Source: Ligustrum vulgare (Eukaryota > Streptophyta > Magnoliopsida > Lamiales > Oleaceae). Taken from it: a DNA stretch of 64,000 nt. Below the pieces are notes generated by a model, which was not told where the DNA came from, made no database searches, and saw only the letters and a program-made list of their open reading frames with translations. The stretch covers positions 2,583,501-2,647,500 of the forward strand of contig OY743173.1 of the NCBI GenBank assembly GCA_963555705.1, given 5' to 3'. The position numbers and the translations under genes are program-made. Positions 11,660-22,993 of the stretch are shown piece after piece (positions within the stretch are counted from its first letter, which is position 1; the number at the start of each line of letters is the position of its first letter).

Positions 11660-13102
11660 CCAACATGACGATGAAGGACTCCATCGACGACACTACCAAC
11701 CCACTACTCACCTCACCAATGCTGCCACCCTAACCCCAACCACCACCATCACCTCCACTGGAACATCACCACGACGTCACCAAAACTATGCCACAGGAGG
11801 CAACCACAGCACCGTACACAAGCTTCACCACCGCCACTCACCATCACAACCACCACCACCACCACACCACTTGCACTATAGGCGCCAATCATTCAGAGAC
11901 GAGAATGCTTAAAATTGGGCAGTAGCAGTAGTTACAGGAGATTGCGCGAGGAAAGCCTGATTCCTCGTCATCTTCCCTCTCCTTCACAGTCGCAGTCTTC
12001 CTCCCCCTCTTCGGTGGTGGTGCAGCAGATTTATTTGATGAAGTGATGGTGGTGGTTCAGTGGGGGTAGTGGCTTGTGATTGTGCGGTTAGTCGGGCGGA
12101 TGAAGGTGATGCTGCAATGGCGATTTGGCTGTGGGGAAGAAGACAACGTAATTTTCAGTTTTTTCCCTTTAGATAGTATTTTATCAATTGAGCCAAAAAA
12201 TGAAGTACAGAGTGCAATTAACCCTAAGTGGAAATTACACTCAACTCTACTTTTAAAGATCAAAATTAATAAATAAATAAGGTGAAACCGATATAATTAC
12301 AAATATCAGGTTATAATTAAAATTTTAATAATTAAATTAGAATAAATTAAAATTAAATTAATTATTCAACCATATTTCAATCATCCACCATTTTAAACCC
12401 TAATTATATTCTTTATCTCTATATGCTCCACAATCCATACAGAGACGGTATCTGCCATTACTTCCCCCACTGCAATGCCTCCCCCACGGCCACGCCCCTG
12501 CAGTCAGTATCAACACTACTTCCATCATATCCTGCAAAAACACCGCTGGGAGGAGTGTTTCCACTGAACCGCGACACCGATTCTTACCTTATTCAGCGGC
12601 GGAGGCGGCGCCCCTTCCCCTATGTGGTCACTCGACAGTCACAACTTCGAAACTCTCAGAAAAGGCCTTCACTGGCAGCGACGATTCGAAGGTAACCGCG
12701 ACGCCGTTACTCACCTCGAGGTAGCGGCGCCGCTGCTGCTAAATCTAAGCATCTAAGCAGTGACCCATCTGCATAGATCTAGCAGCGGCACCACTACAAT
12801 ACCAGCGCATCGAAGCAATGGCCCCGCTGCTTCGATCTGTTTCGGTTCTTCGATTTAATAGTGGCGCTTTGATCTAGTTTTTTTTTCCCACATTAGTGCT
12901 GCTCGATCTTATGGTTGTGATGCTGGCATGACAGTGACAATGGTGAGGGAGGGAGAGAGTGGGATTTTGGCATTGGATTGTGGGGATGGATTGGAGTTTT
13001 CTGGTGGTGACCGGGACGGCAGAGACCGTGACGACGGTGGGGGGCACTGTTGAAAAAGTGGTATTGAGAACTATTTTTTTTTAAACGTTAATTATACGTA
13101 AC
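11660..13102. other. Composite repeat with CCACCACC and GGTGGT blocks
   Basis: The stretch carries accaccaccacc runs near 11740-11870, GC-rich blocks at 11950-12140 and 12440-13030, and AT-rich spacers. Parts recur at 19080-19990, for example caaggtaa followed by cgccgttactcacc or gccgctacttacc, and a second shared phrase ccctaattat. The reading frames are short, histidine- or arginine-rich, and show no domain. I read it as one copy of an undescribed repeat family, interrupted at 13103 by an LTR element. Confidence 0.4.
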
Positions 13103-13854
13103 TGATGCGAACCCCTTCGGTGTGTTGACCGAAAATTCCCACAACAATTTAATACAAAACCCAAGAAAGCTAAAGTGGTAAAATAAAGGATAAACACCTT
13201 AACCCAAGTTTAAATCTAACCCAAAATTTAAGGATTAACAAACCCTAGCCCAATGGGTAGCAACTAAACAAATTCCAAGGTGGCGAAAATCAATAACAAA
13301 CACAAGAATAATAATACTCTAAATTTAGTTGAAGAAATTCCAAGGATAATACAAGAACAAAGGAGGTTAACCTTACCTCAAGGAATCTCTCCAAGACCAA
13401 GCTCAATGAACAACCAAGTTGTCTTACAAATGAACAAGAAATGTGTATATAAGTACAAAATTGGGCAAAATGTGCAATTTCGGTATTTACAAGAAAAACC
13501 CCGTTTTTGTAAAACGGAGTGTTTCGGTCGACCGAACTGGTCGACCGAAATTATTTCGGTCAATCACTGGGTCGACCGAAATGGGACTTTCGGTCGACCG
13601 CCACTCAGCCGAAAGCGACTGAGGATAAAACAAAAATTCCTCTGCAGAAGATCGGTCGACCGAAACTTAGTTGAATCTCCAAACTTCTCATTTTTGGCTC
13701 CAACTTGACTCTTGGCTTCTTTTCTTGACTTCATTTACTTGTTTTGGCCTCGAATCTTCTTCATTGTCGCCCTGAGAGTCTTTCAAAAGCATGTTCAAAA
13801 TTGTTCGGCTCGAAATAGTTGATTTCCTGGTCGAGCCGCCCCATGATCTCATCA
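13103..13854 (-). repeat. 3' LTR (left copy) of the protease-only gypsy element
   Basis: This is the 752-bp copy. It contains a cluster of the palindrome TCGGTCGACCGA and near variants between 13521 and 13675. It has one extra palindrome unit near 13536 and lacks another near 13660 relative to the other LTR. Confidence 0.85.
13521..13675. repeat. Palindrome cluster TCGGTCGACCGA in the LTR
   Basis: About five copies of GGTCGACC, most within TCGGTCGACCGA, are spaced by about 12-40 bp. The matching cluster in the other LTR is at about 16125-16280. Regular perfect palindromes in an LTR could bind a dimeric regulator or form cruciforms; that role is inference. Confidence 0.75.
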
Positions 13855-14227
13855 TACCCTCCTTCTTCAGGATGATTCGACCCGAATCATGGAGTTGTTC
13901 TTGTGGCCTCAATGCACCTCCTGGATTAAATGGAAATGTATGGTCTTCATACTTTGCTATCAACCAAAAATACTGTGTGACTTGGACAAAAGGGAAAGGC
14001 CGGTCCATGAACTTCTTCGGGCACAAGTGATGTGGGACGAACCCCCCGTCATGGCCAACTTACAAGAAATTTTTAAATAAAGTGGGGCGGGAAATGTTAG
14101 TATCACAAAGCACGAGGTAGGGATCCTCATACTCGTGGTTCATCACGATCAACTCCTCTTCCCGCACCATGAGACACTCCTCCTCGTCTCCAGCATCCAA
14201 TACTTCAATATTTTCAACTCCCACCAT

Positions 14228-15010
14228 CTATTCCCCTTCACTCTCCATCGACTCCTCTCCATTTTCAACCTCCCCAACATCCTCAACAAGTTTAAGCTCA
14301 TGTACCCCCTTATCAACATTTTGTTCACCCACAAGAGAATTTGGAGTGTCATCAATGATCTTTAATTCTAAATCCCCCTCCTTCTCATTTTTCTTACCTA
14401 GGGGTACTTCTTCCTCCAATGTAACCACCATCCCTCCCTCACTCTTTGCACTCTCCTTCTCATATTCCTTCTTGAGCTTCATTTGGTCTTTGCAAATTTC
14501 ATCTAAGCTCAATAAGAGGATCACAACCTTCTTCCCCTCCATTATGAAGCTATACCGGTTCCTCCGTGTATTATACTCCACATCCCTAACACATTGCCAA
14601 GGTTTCCCCAAAATGATGTGAGTAGTATGCAAGGGAACTACATCACACAACACTAGGTCATGATAAGTCTCAATGTTGAAGCTAAGAAGAGTTTGCTCAC
14701 TCACCCTCACTTCCCCATCGTTACCCAACTCTTGCAACATATAAGGATTAAGATGTGCTATCACCGACAGCCCCAACTCTTTCACCCTACTAGCACTCAC
14801 CAAATTGTGGCAACTTTCTACATCTATAATGATGCTACATGGTTTATCTCCCACAAGGCACCTCGTATAGAAAGGATGCTCTTCACGTTTCTCCCCCTCA
14901 TTAGCATGGCACAAAGGTTTTGGTGGTCTAGTAATTCCCTCCAACTCTCGATCACCCCTCCTATGGAATGATGGAAGCTTCATTTGCACCAATTCATTAT
15001 TCTCATCCAT
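14228..15010 (-). pseudogene. Gypsy retropepsin-like fragment with altered active site
   Basis: The frame shows a gypsy aspartic-protease pattern: TRCLVGDKPCSIIIDVES, then a hydrophobic flap region and HIILGKPWQCVRDVEYN, where families usually read LLGRPWQFDR. The catalytic triplet, normally Asp-Ser/Thr-Gly, reads Asp-Val-Glu, so cleavage activity is unlikely. The C-terminal half is acidic and charged. No reverse transcriptase follows. A short frame at 13688-14026 preserves another piece of the polyprotein and runs into the LTR. Confidence 0.7.
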
Positions 15011-15707
15011 CTCATCTCTAGTCCTATCACCCCCATTCTACTCCTCTTCTAACTCCTATTCTAGCCTCCAATTTATCCAACCTACTCCATCCCCCTTCCA
15101 CCTCCTTCAAATATCGAGCCATGATGTGCAAGTGTGGAAAATGTCCTCACAAAGAATTTTCTCTCGTGTTTTCACTCAAATTTTCCATGGAATGTAATCA
15201 ACTACAATGAGAAAATTTTATTATTCTTGTGAAGTATGGCACCACATAAGCAATAGATATAAGAAAGGATAGTCACAAGAACTAATGGAGGCTTTGAAAT
15301 TGTAGGACAATTTCTCAAGGGTGCAACATCACAAGGAGTGGATATATACACAAGTAAGCATCAAGGGAAAGCTTTGTATTGAGAAAAGTGGATTCAAACA
15401 CTTGGTAGGCCAATTTTGGGAAGTGTGGAACTTCAAGTGGTAGGTTGCAATGGAATCCCCCCAATTAGTTCAACAATTCAAATGTCCAATATATGATGAT
15501 CAAGAAATAAAAATGGGCATTCAAATAACCACAAATTCAACAATCAATATACCCAACACATGAATTCAACAAATAAACATGGGCATATAGATTTCCCCCA
15601 ATTTTTCCCAATTTTCGGAATTTTTTTTTTTTTTTTCACAATGACAAGAACAACAACAAGAAAGTAAAAATAGGTTTACCAAATTAGAGTCAAGCTCTGA
15701 TACCAAA

Positions 15708-16466
15708 TGATGCGAACCCCTTCGGTGTGTTGACCGAAAATTCCCACAACAATTTAATACAAAACCCAAGAAAGCTAAAGTGGTAAAATAAAGGATAAAC
15801 ACCTTAACCCAAGTTTAAATCTAACCCAAAATTCAAGGATTAACAAACCCTAGCCCAATGGATAGCAACTAAACAAATTTCAAGGTGGCGGAAATCAACA
15901 ACAAACACAAGAATAATAATACTCTAAATTTAGTTGAAGAAATTCCAAGGATAATACAAGAACAAATGAGGTTAACCTTACCTCAAGGAGTCTCTCCAAG
16001 ACCAAGCTCAATGAACAACCAAGTTGTCTTACAAATGAACAAGAAATGTGTATATAAGTACAAAATTGGGCAAAATGTGCAATTTCGGTATTTAGAAGAA
16101 AAACCCCGTTTTTGTAAAACGGAGTGTTTCGGTCGACCGAAATTATTTCGATCGATCACTGGGTCGACCGAAATGGGACTTTCGGTCGACCGCCACTCAG
16201 CCGAAAGCGACTGAGGCTAAAACAAAAATTCCTCTGCAGAAGATCGGTCGACCGGAAGAAAGTTCGGTCGACCGAAACTTAGCTGAATCTCCAAACTTCT
16301 CATTTTTGGCTCCAACTTGACTCTTGGCTTCTTTTCTTGACTTCATTTACTTGTTTTGGCCTCGAATCTTCTTCATTGTCGCCCTGAGAGTCTTTCAAAA
16401 GCATGTTCAAAATTGTTCGACTCGAAATAGTTGATTTCCCGGTCAAGCCGCCCCATGATCTCATCA
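15708..16466 (-). repeat. 5' LTR (right copy) of the protease-only gypsy element
   Basis: This is the 759-bp copy, flanked by the primer-site complement on its left and the GTAAC duplication on its right. Its length differs from the other LTR mainly by gain and loss of palindrome units (about 13 bp lost, about 20 bp gained). Confidence 0.85.
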
Positions 16467-16471
16467 GTAAC

Positions 16472-16925
16472 CTAATAATAATTTAATTAATGTGACTTAA
16501 GAAAATATGTGATCTAATATTGATATAAGTTTTGACTTATAATAATTGTGATTTAAAAAATTTGTAATCTAATTATTTGATAATTCGTGACTTGAAAATA
16601 TATTGGATTCTATTAATTTGACATTTTTTGACCTTGAAATAAATTCGTGATTTAAAAAACTTGCTATTGTAACTTGAAAATAAGTCCAGTGTGACTTAAT
16701 ATTTTGATAATTTGTGACCCTAAATTATTTGCGACCTAAAATTTTGTAATTGTTACATGTAATATACATTGTTGTAACCTTAATAATTAATAAAATATTT
16801 TTAATTATTTAATTTAATTAATTAATCTTAATTATAACCTGATTTTTGAAATTATATAAGTTTCATCTTAATTTTGAAATTTGTATTTATAATCACCTTA
16901 TTTATGTATTTTTCTTAGGAATAAT
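16472..16925. repeat. Degenerate GTGACCTAA word array
   Basis: About thirteen variants of TGTGACYTAA occur between 16489 and 16790, at a mean spacing near 24 bp, separated by AT-rich spacers. The array is followed by a conserved tail (tttgtatttataatca, then ttcttagga) that also follows the array at 19995-20230. The sequence was contiguous with 13102 before the gypsy insertion. Confidence 0.6.
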
Positions 16926-17167
16926 TAGGCTCTACACTAATTATTCATACCCTCAATTAAAAAATACCAATTTTTAGTAGTATTTAGAATTATACGTGAT
17001 TATTCTTTCTCTCTCCTCTCTCAACTCAATCCCATCAATTTCGCCATTTCCTCTCTTCCATCTATATCTCCAATCATGCTAAAATTGAACTCTCTCTGTC
17101 TCTCACAACCTATTAATCTATTCAATTTCTCTCACTCTCCAAAGTTCAAACCTAAGGTACTATTTTG
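16926..17167. other. Leader-like pyrimidine-rich stretch before the SMXL fragment
   Basis: The phrase ggctctacactaattattc near 16930 and the following ttctctctc runs recur, inverted, at about 51900-52190. This marks a shared repeat family. No coding region is seen. Confidence 0.4.
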
Positions 17168-17395
17168 CAGACTTTGACGCTGGAGGTGGCGAGTGTTTTG
17201 AATCAATCAATAGCTGAGGCAAGGCGTCGGAACCATGGCCACACGACTCCGCTACATGTGGCGGAGATGCTACTGGCGGCACCAACGGTTTTTTTTAAAA
17301 CAGGCGTGCATCCGTTTACACCACAATTCTAGCCATCTGCTTCAATGTCGGGGCACTAGAGCTCTGCTTCAGCATGGCTCTTTAGCGGTTGTTGT
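17168..17395 (+). pseudogene. SMAX1-LIKE (SMXL) N-terminal Clp-R fragment
   Basis: Translation gives [20 protein letters not shown] followed by [19 protein letters not shown]. This is the first Clp-N repeat of plant SMXL/Hsp101-like proteins, in which SMXLs act as karrikin and strigolactone signalling repressors. After a frameshift near 17290 the match resumes as GALELCFSMAL, then a stop (TAG), then RL. The family's normal MRxG start and everything after about residue 80 are missing. It is a decayed fragment, probably carried here by a transposon, because repeat arrays surround it on both sides. Confidence 0.75.
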
Positions 17396-17529
17396 GTTGA
17401 TTATGTGTTGCTAATAGCATTTGCAAAACAAAAATCAGACCTCCGTTAATGGCGAACACTCTTGTTTGGTTGCGAGCAATTGGAATTGGAAGACCAGGTA
17501 TGTGATTTTTTTTTTTTTATCATGTTTGG

Positions 17530-17700
17530 TTGCAAGCAACAAGTCCAGATGGAGGTAGTGGAGGCCTAACTAGACCAGGAGCAACTTGTTGAGGTGGTGA
17601 TGGAGGCATGCTCTTGAATTGCTAAATTGGTGGCGGCCCCAATCCAATTTGACCAGGTTTTGGCATGCTAGGATGGTGATCTAGTCATCTGCATAGGGTG
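17530..17700 (-). pseudogene. Proline-rich coding fragment, decayed, parent unknown
   Basis: On the - strand one frame reads PSMPKPGQIGLGPPP, a stop, then SMPPSPPQQVAPGLVRPPLP. Dense proline codons in an otherwise AT-rich stretch suggest an old exon piece. It lies antisense to, and about 140 bp from, the SMXL fragment. I do not recognise the parent gene. Confidence 0.35.
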
Positions 17701-17759
17701 GTCAGCACCAGCCCGTGGAGTTGGTGGACGAAGTGCAGGGATAGAGGGGGAGGAACACC

Positions 17760-18440
17760 GCAAAATGTTGTAATGAAGTGTAATCCTTTGTAATTAAATG
17801 TAATACAGTGTAGATATCGAGTATTATGATTCGATTCGTGTAGTGCAGTATAATTCCTTTAATACTACATGGTTTTATTACAACAGTATATGATTTAACA
17901 CTGGTTCATAAGATTTCAGGTGCATCATGTCCGGAATTACAAAAAAATTATATCTACCTTTTAATCTATATATTACATCTTTGATATTGATTAAAAAATA
18001 TATATATTTCAATGTTTGAAGTGGTATTTTGTGTTGGTATTTTTTAATATAACATATCATTATAGTAGATTTTAGAAGTTAATTTCCCTGTTTGAAGTAT
18101 TGATTTTGTTGTAATTTCTGGTTGTTCTTAGCTGAAATTGCATCATGTCTTTGTGCTGAAATTTTTATGAACATTACAAGATATTACAAAGCATTACTGA
18201 ACATTACGACACAATATCACATGGATTGTAATGTTACATAAAGTACAATTACACAACATTGCAATGACTGTAACATCGTTTCAATTTGAATCGACACAAA
18301 GAAAAATAATAGTAATGAATATTCCACAACTGTGATCGTAAATTACAATATGTTACATAACATTACAGAACGATAACTATTAATTAATGACTGTAATATG
18401 TAACATTACATGACATTACATTATGTAATTGCCGGAAAAT
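17760..18440. repeat. TGTAAT/ATTACA word array
   Basis: Dense variants of TGTAAT, TTACAT and ATTAC occur at 17765-17830 and 18165-18430, often 10-20 bp apart and in both orientations. The same kind of array occurs at 50640-50990 and 52850-53010. Such arrays resemble subterminal transposase-binding regions, but that is inference. Confidence 0.55.
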
Positions 18441-19989
18441 CTGGTACTATTTTACCATTAATGGCCGTCGGAAATATGACGATCGCAGAGGTTGAAGATT
18501 ACAGAATGCCAAGAGAGAGAAATTGCGTTGGGAGATTTTTTGGAATATTGTAACTGTCTAAATTAATCCCTACATAAATGATAACTACCTCCTAATTAAT
18601 AGGCTCCATATCTATTTAAAGAATAAACAATATACACTCTCTCTCATGAGAATCTGGCATTTTTCTAAAGTTATGATAAGAAATTCAGTAATATTACGAA
18701 TTGTTTGAAAACCTGGAATTTTTCAATTACAAGAGGTTACACCTAGGTAGTTACGTAATTTACCCGAATAGGAATAAGACGGGTTGTCCACGTATATACC
18801 CTACTTTTAGGGATCAAATTGAAATTTACTAGAATTTTATAAAATTACTTATAATAAAATTGTAAAAACTGAAAAATATTTCATAATTACGTAAAGTATC
18901 ACAATCTGATACTTATGATATTTCTCAAAATATGTTAGTATTACAGTATGATACTTATTATACTTTTCAATCTTTTTTAGTAATAGTGAAGTATTTAAAA
19001 AAAAAAAATTGGGCAGTAAAAATTAATTTTTGACATCTAAAGTAAGAAATCTGTACAGTTATCCCAGATAAGGGGAAGGAAACAAGTGGAAATTAGACCC
19101 ACACATGTTTTATAAGAACCAAATTCAAATATAAGATCAAACTTGTATAACTACAAATTTCAAGTTCTAATTAAAATTTGAGAGTAATTAATTATTAAAT
19201 AAAATACCCAACCTTGTTACAATCTCACACCACATTACTCTTCAAGTCTTCGACCCTAATTATTTTCTATCCATCTCTATTCCATCCACTATCCCTTAAT
19301 TGAACAGACCACCAACAACTACGGCCTTCACCCCCAAGGGCCAAGGCCGTACCCATGTTTTTCTGAACTCCAGTCACCGCCTCGAACTTCATTAGCAACA
19401 CCATCGCTAAAAGCAGCGATTTCAAGGTAATCATGGTGCCGCTACTTACCCCGAGGCATTTACGAGTTACGACGCCATCGCTGCTAGATCTTTAGGGAAA
19501 ATAATTAGTTGGTGGTGTAGCGGCACTGCTCCACTTCGATCTTATGTCCCCATTGGAGAGAAAATAATTAGTTGGTGGTGTAGTGGCACCACTCCACTTC
19601 GATCTAGTGGTGCTGCTACTGCTTTGATGCAACAGTGTTTTACAAGTAAGTGGTGATGCTGCTAATTCAGTCCAATGGTGGTTCCAGCGTGAAGTGGCGA
19701 TGACAGTGAGAAAATACTTTCTTCATGGTTGGTTTTATCCTTCTGCATAACAAACAATTCTATCACTAAGCATTCTGGTATTGGAATTTGGAGATGGGTG
19801 GAGTTTTGATACTGGTGGTGGTGGAGGCCTCGGAGGTGGTGACGCCACCGTGGCTTTGGTCGTGGTGATACGATGTTATGACGAGGTGTATTGATACTGG
19901 CTGTGATAGAGGCTGTGGCGGATGTGACAGCAACAAAATCGTGGTAGTATTGATGGTGTTAAGATGTTAATGGCGATTTATGACATGGA
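18441..19989. other. Second copy of the composite repeat (TATCA arm, GC-rich block)
   Basis: It opens with words shared with 6540 (aataggaataag), then gtatcaca/gatactta words like the foldback arms. An AT-rich spacer follows, then a GC-rich block at 19310-19960 with ggtggtggtggagg. An internal phrase, ctccacttcgatct, is duplicated near 19530 and 19590. No domain is recognisable. Confidence 0.4.
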
Positions 19990-20370
19990 AACAGTAATGA
20001 ATAATTATTTGATATGTGTGACCTAAAGAAATCAGATAATCATGACCTAATAATTGTGACTTAGAAAATGATGGTTGTGACCTTAAAAATTGTAGTTGAC
20101 AGGTTGTGATCGAAAAAAATAGCGATTGTGACTTGTTGTCCTAAATAACTGTGACCTAACCGTGATTTTAGACTTGTGACTTAAAGATTTGTATTTTGTG
20201 ATTTGAGATTTTACAATGTTGTGATCTTCATATTTTATAATTAATAAAATATTTTTAATTAAAAATTATAATTATAACCTAATTTTTAAAATTATACGTT
20301 TCATCTCAATTTTGAAATTTGTATTTATAATCACTTTATTTATATATTTTTCCTAGGAAACAATACATAT
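19990..20370. repeat. GTGACCTAA word array, second copy
   Basis: About twelve TGTGACYTAA variants lie between 19998 and 20215, at a spacing near 19 bp. The same AT-rich tail as after the 16.5-kb array follows, ending in ttttcctagga. Confidence 0.6.
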
Positions 20371-20790
20371 TATACAATCACAATTCATAAAAAAAAAAAA
20401 AAAAAATTTGATAAAGCAAGAACATGAAAATATGACCCTAAAATCACACAATTTGTTACAAAAGCTTTTCCATATGAAGTGGGTCTCTCCAATTGATCTT
20501 TGTTTGAAGATTACAACAAATTTTTTAACTGCGACTGACAATTTTCCAAAGTGTGACAAATTAATTATAAATTGTGACTATGAAATAAGTCGTGACTTAT
20601 ACAATTGAGATTTTTGACTAAGAAAAAGTTGTGACCTATAAAATTGAGATTCATGACTGATAAACAAGTTGTGACTTAAGATATTTGTCAACTGTGATAA
20701 AAAAATAAGCCATGACCGAAATTTTCATAATTTTTCATCGAGAAAGACGTTGTGACCTATAAAATTTATAACTTGTGATCGATAAAAGAG
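20371..20790. repeat. GTGACCTATAA word array, third copy
   Basis: Words such as gttgtgacctataaaattgag recur at about 20630, 20670 and 20750. The array is broken near 20790 by an LTR-like insertion and resumes near 21620. A poly(A) run lies at 20390-20406. Confidence 0.5.
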
Positions 20791-21615
20791 TTTGATGTGA
20801 TTTGGAATAGGAGCTCAAAGGAGAAATCAATACACAGGCGATGCAACAACATTCTACATAGGAAAATGAACAAGTTTTATGCTGGAGTCGAACCGAGAAG
20901 AGGAATGGATCAAGCCGAGTCGAAAGATCAAAGTTTTAGGATCAGAAGCACATTTACGGTCGTAAGGGCCATATGTTACGACAGTAATCCACTCCAGGAC
21001 AAAATGCAGGATTCCAAGATTTTCACAATTACAGCCGTAAATCTCAGGTCACGGCCGTAACCTTTAATCAGGAATACACTTATGGCTATAAGTGTCTCTT
21101 CACGGCCGTAATTGCTTAGCGGGATAAGATTTTGTGAGAATTTTATTTCCTTTTCATTTTTAGTTATTTTAGTTTAATTAGAACTCTATTTTGAGCTCAT
21201 TAGATGTTACCCTAGTTGTTAGGTCGTTTTCTGCTTATTTAAATTCTATTTTCCATTCATTGTAAAACAGACTTGATTTTTTAATAGACATTTTATTGAG
21301 GATTCAATAAACTTATATGTGGATTCCTATATTTCTTCGAACTTATCAAAGAGTGATTCTTTGTGGCGTTCATCCAAATTTATCAAGATTATTTCTTGTG
21401 CGCGTTCAATCGAACTTATCAAATATTCGCGAATATTTGTGGCGTTCAAAATCAGGAACTTATCAAGGAGAACTGTACAACTTCTTGTGGCATTTCGCAA
21501 ATCTTGGTTCTTTATTCTGCATTGTCGATCTTTACAACGTGAATATTAGGTCAAGATTCCCCCGTCCATCCACAACCTGGGTTCAGAACTTTTAGACATT
21601 AATTTCGCACATCTC
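20791..21615. mobile_element. LTR-like insertion with ACGGCCGTAA words, limits approximate
   Basis: GTGAC words stop at the left edge and resume at the right edge, which marks an insertion. Inside are repeated palindromic words around acggccgt (20957-21105), then an LTR-like 3' half. It ends near tagtatcaaag (21614), which resembles a Met-tRNA primer site, so the piece may be an LTR truncated just past it. I found no convincing target duplication. Confidence 0.4.
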
Positions 21616-22993
21616 GAATAGTATCAAAGTCGTGACCAAAATCTTCATAATTTATGACTGGGAAATAAAACATGACTAATTAATTTAATATTTTGTGACT
21701 ATTGAAAATTGTTACTTGTGATTGATACTGTAAATTGTATAATTGTGACCTTAATTATTTAATTCCCTTTTTAATTTAAAAAATAAATTTAATCACATAT
21801 TTTTTAATAAAAATTTGAATTTTGAATTAAAACAAAAAGTTTCTTAAATCTCAAATTCTATCTTTAAAATTTCTTACACATGTATTTTTCCCTAACGAGA
21901 AGTCGATTAAAGGATGCAAATTTTCTTGAGATAATTGCACCATGCAACTTTTTTCTCTCCATGAACTAAAATATTCCTCCTTGTAAAATTTCACTGAAAT
22001 TAAGTTTTGCTTCTATTAATTACCCGCATTGTCCTAACTTTTATACTAAGTAGGATGTTGACATGGAACATTGCTCGTTCCTTGAATTCTCCAAACTTGT
22101 CCTTAAATGATTTTATCGACATTTTCTCACCCTGCCTTGTGAATTCCTATCCTCATAACTTTCTCCATACTCTATTAACAAAAAAAAACCTCCAGTCAGA
22201 GCATCTGCGTTTGGACTAGCTAAATTTAGCTAGCCATATAAGCAATAAACTAAATGTTAAATTACACATCACGACAAATTAACTACTTATTGTTGCTAAA
22301 ATGAATATGTTAATTTCTAGCTAAGTCCAATAATAGTTGATTATTTATGTTCAACTTGAACTAATAATTTATCTATGATAAATACTTATTTTAAAAATAA
22401 CAAAAAAATTTATATTAATACGGTACCCATTTTAAAGACCTCATTAAATCATATAATATGAAATCAACAAAAAAATTATTATTTTTTAATGATGTTTACA
22501 AATTTAAGAAGAAAAAGAAAAGAAAAGGAAAATCTATAAATAAGAAATGGGGGTGGGTTGGTGTTGGGGATGGACGACTGCTCTTTACAGATTATACTTC
22601 AGGGGAATATTTTCAACACAAAAATGCTACGTCATCAGTTAAAATGTTAGCTAGATTTAACAAGAAAGTTAACTTATGACTAAAAAGATTGCTTTAACTT
22701 GGGTTTTAACCTATTCATTATAGACATTAATTTAACACATTCCTAATTTATCATACTAACTAACACGTGCTTTAACTCATTCAATGTGAATGCTCTCACC
22801 ACTCCTACCATAAAATCCAAACAAATATGAAATAGTGAAGCATTATTGAGGCACAAAGAAGTATCGGCGGCATAATTTACCAAATTAGCCAGAATCGTTA
22901 CAAACCGTGGGCAAATCTCGAGCTTAACATTTTTATTAATCGATTTTGATTTAGCCGGCGAAATATCATGGGGCGATCTTCTTAGATCATTTA
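21616..22993. other. Array remnant, then AT-rich stretch
   Basis: GTGAC words continue to about 21750. Beyond that the stretch is AT-rich. A - strand frame at 22743-23045 is slightly richer in coding-like residues but matches nothing I recognise and runs into the next MITE. Confidence 0.35.

Larger units (their letters stand above)
13103..16466 (-). mobile_element. Non-autonomous gypsy element carrying only a protease region
   Basis: Two LTRs (13103-13854 and 15708-16466) start TGATGCGAACC and end CTCATCA. A perfect 5-bp duplication, GTAAC, flanks the element at 13098-13102 and 16467-16471. Next to the right LTR lies gctctgatacca (15694-15705), the complement of the Met-tRNA primer site, so the element runs on the - strand. 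The 1.85-kb interior keeps a retropepsin-like frame and a decayed tail but no reverse transcriptase or integrase. Confidence 0.9.

Noticed and set aside
12423..12695. Arg-rich 90-codon frame in a GC-rich block
   Set aside because: The related block at 19.3 kb does not keep the frame, so it is repeat DNA rather than a gene.
13280..13708. 142-codon frame and its partner at 15885-16214
   Set aside because: Both lie in the two LTRs of one gypsy element and read through the palindrome cluster; not a gene.
14169..14621. 150-codon Ser-rich frame on the + strand
   Set aside because: It is the shadow of the protease-like frame on the - strand.
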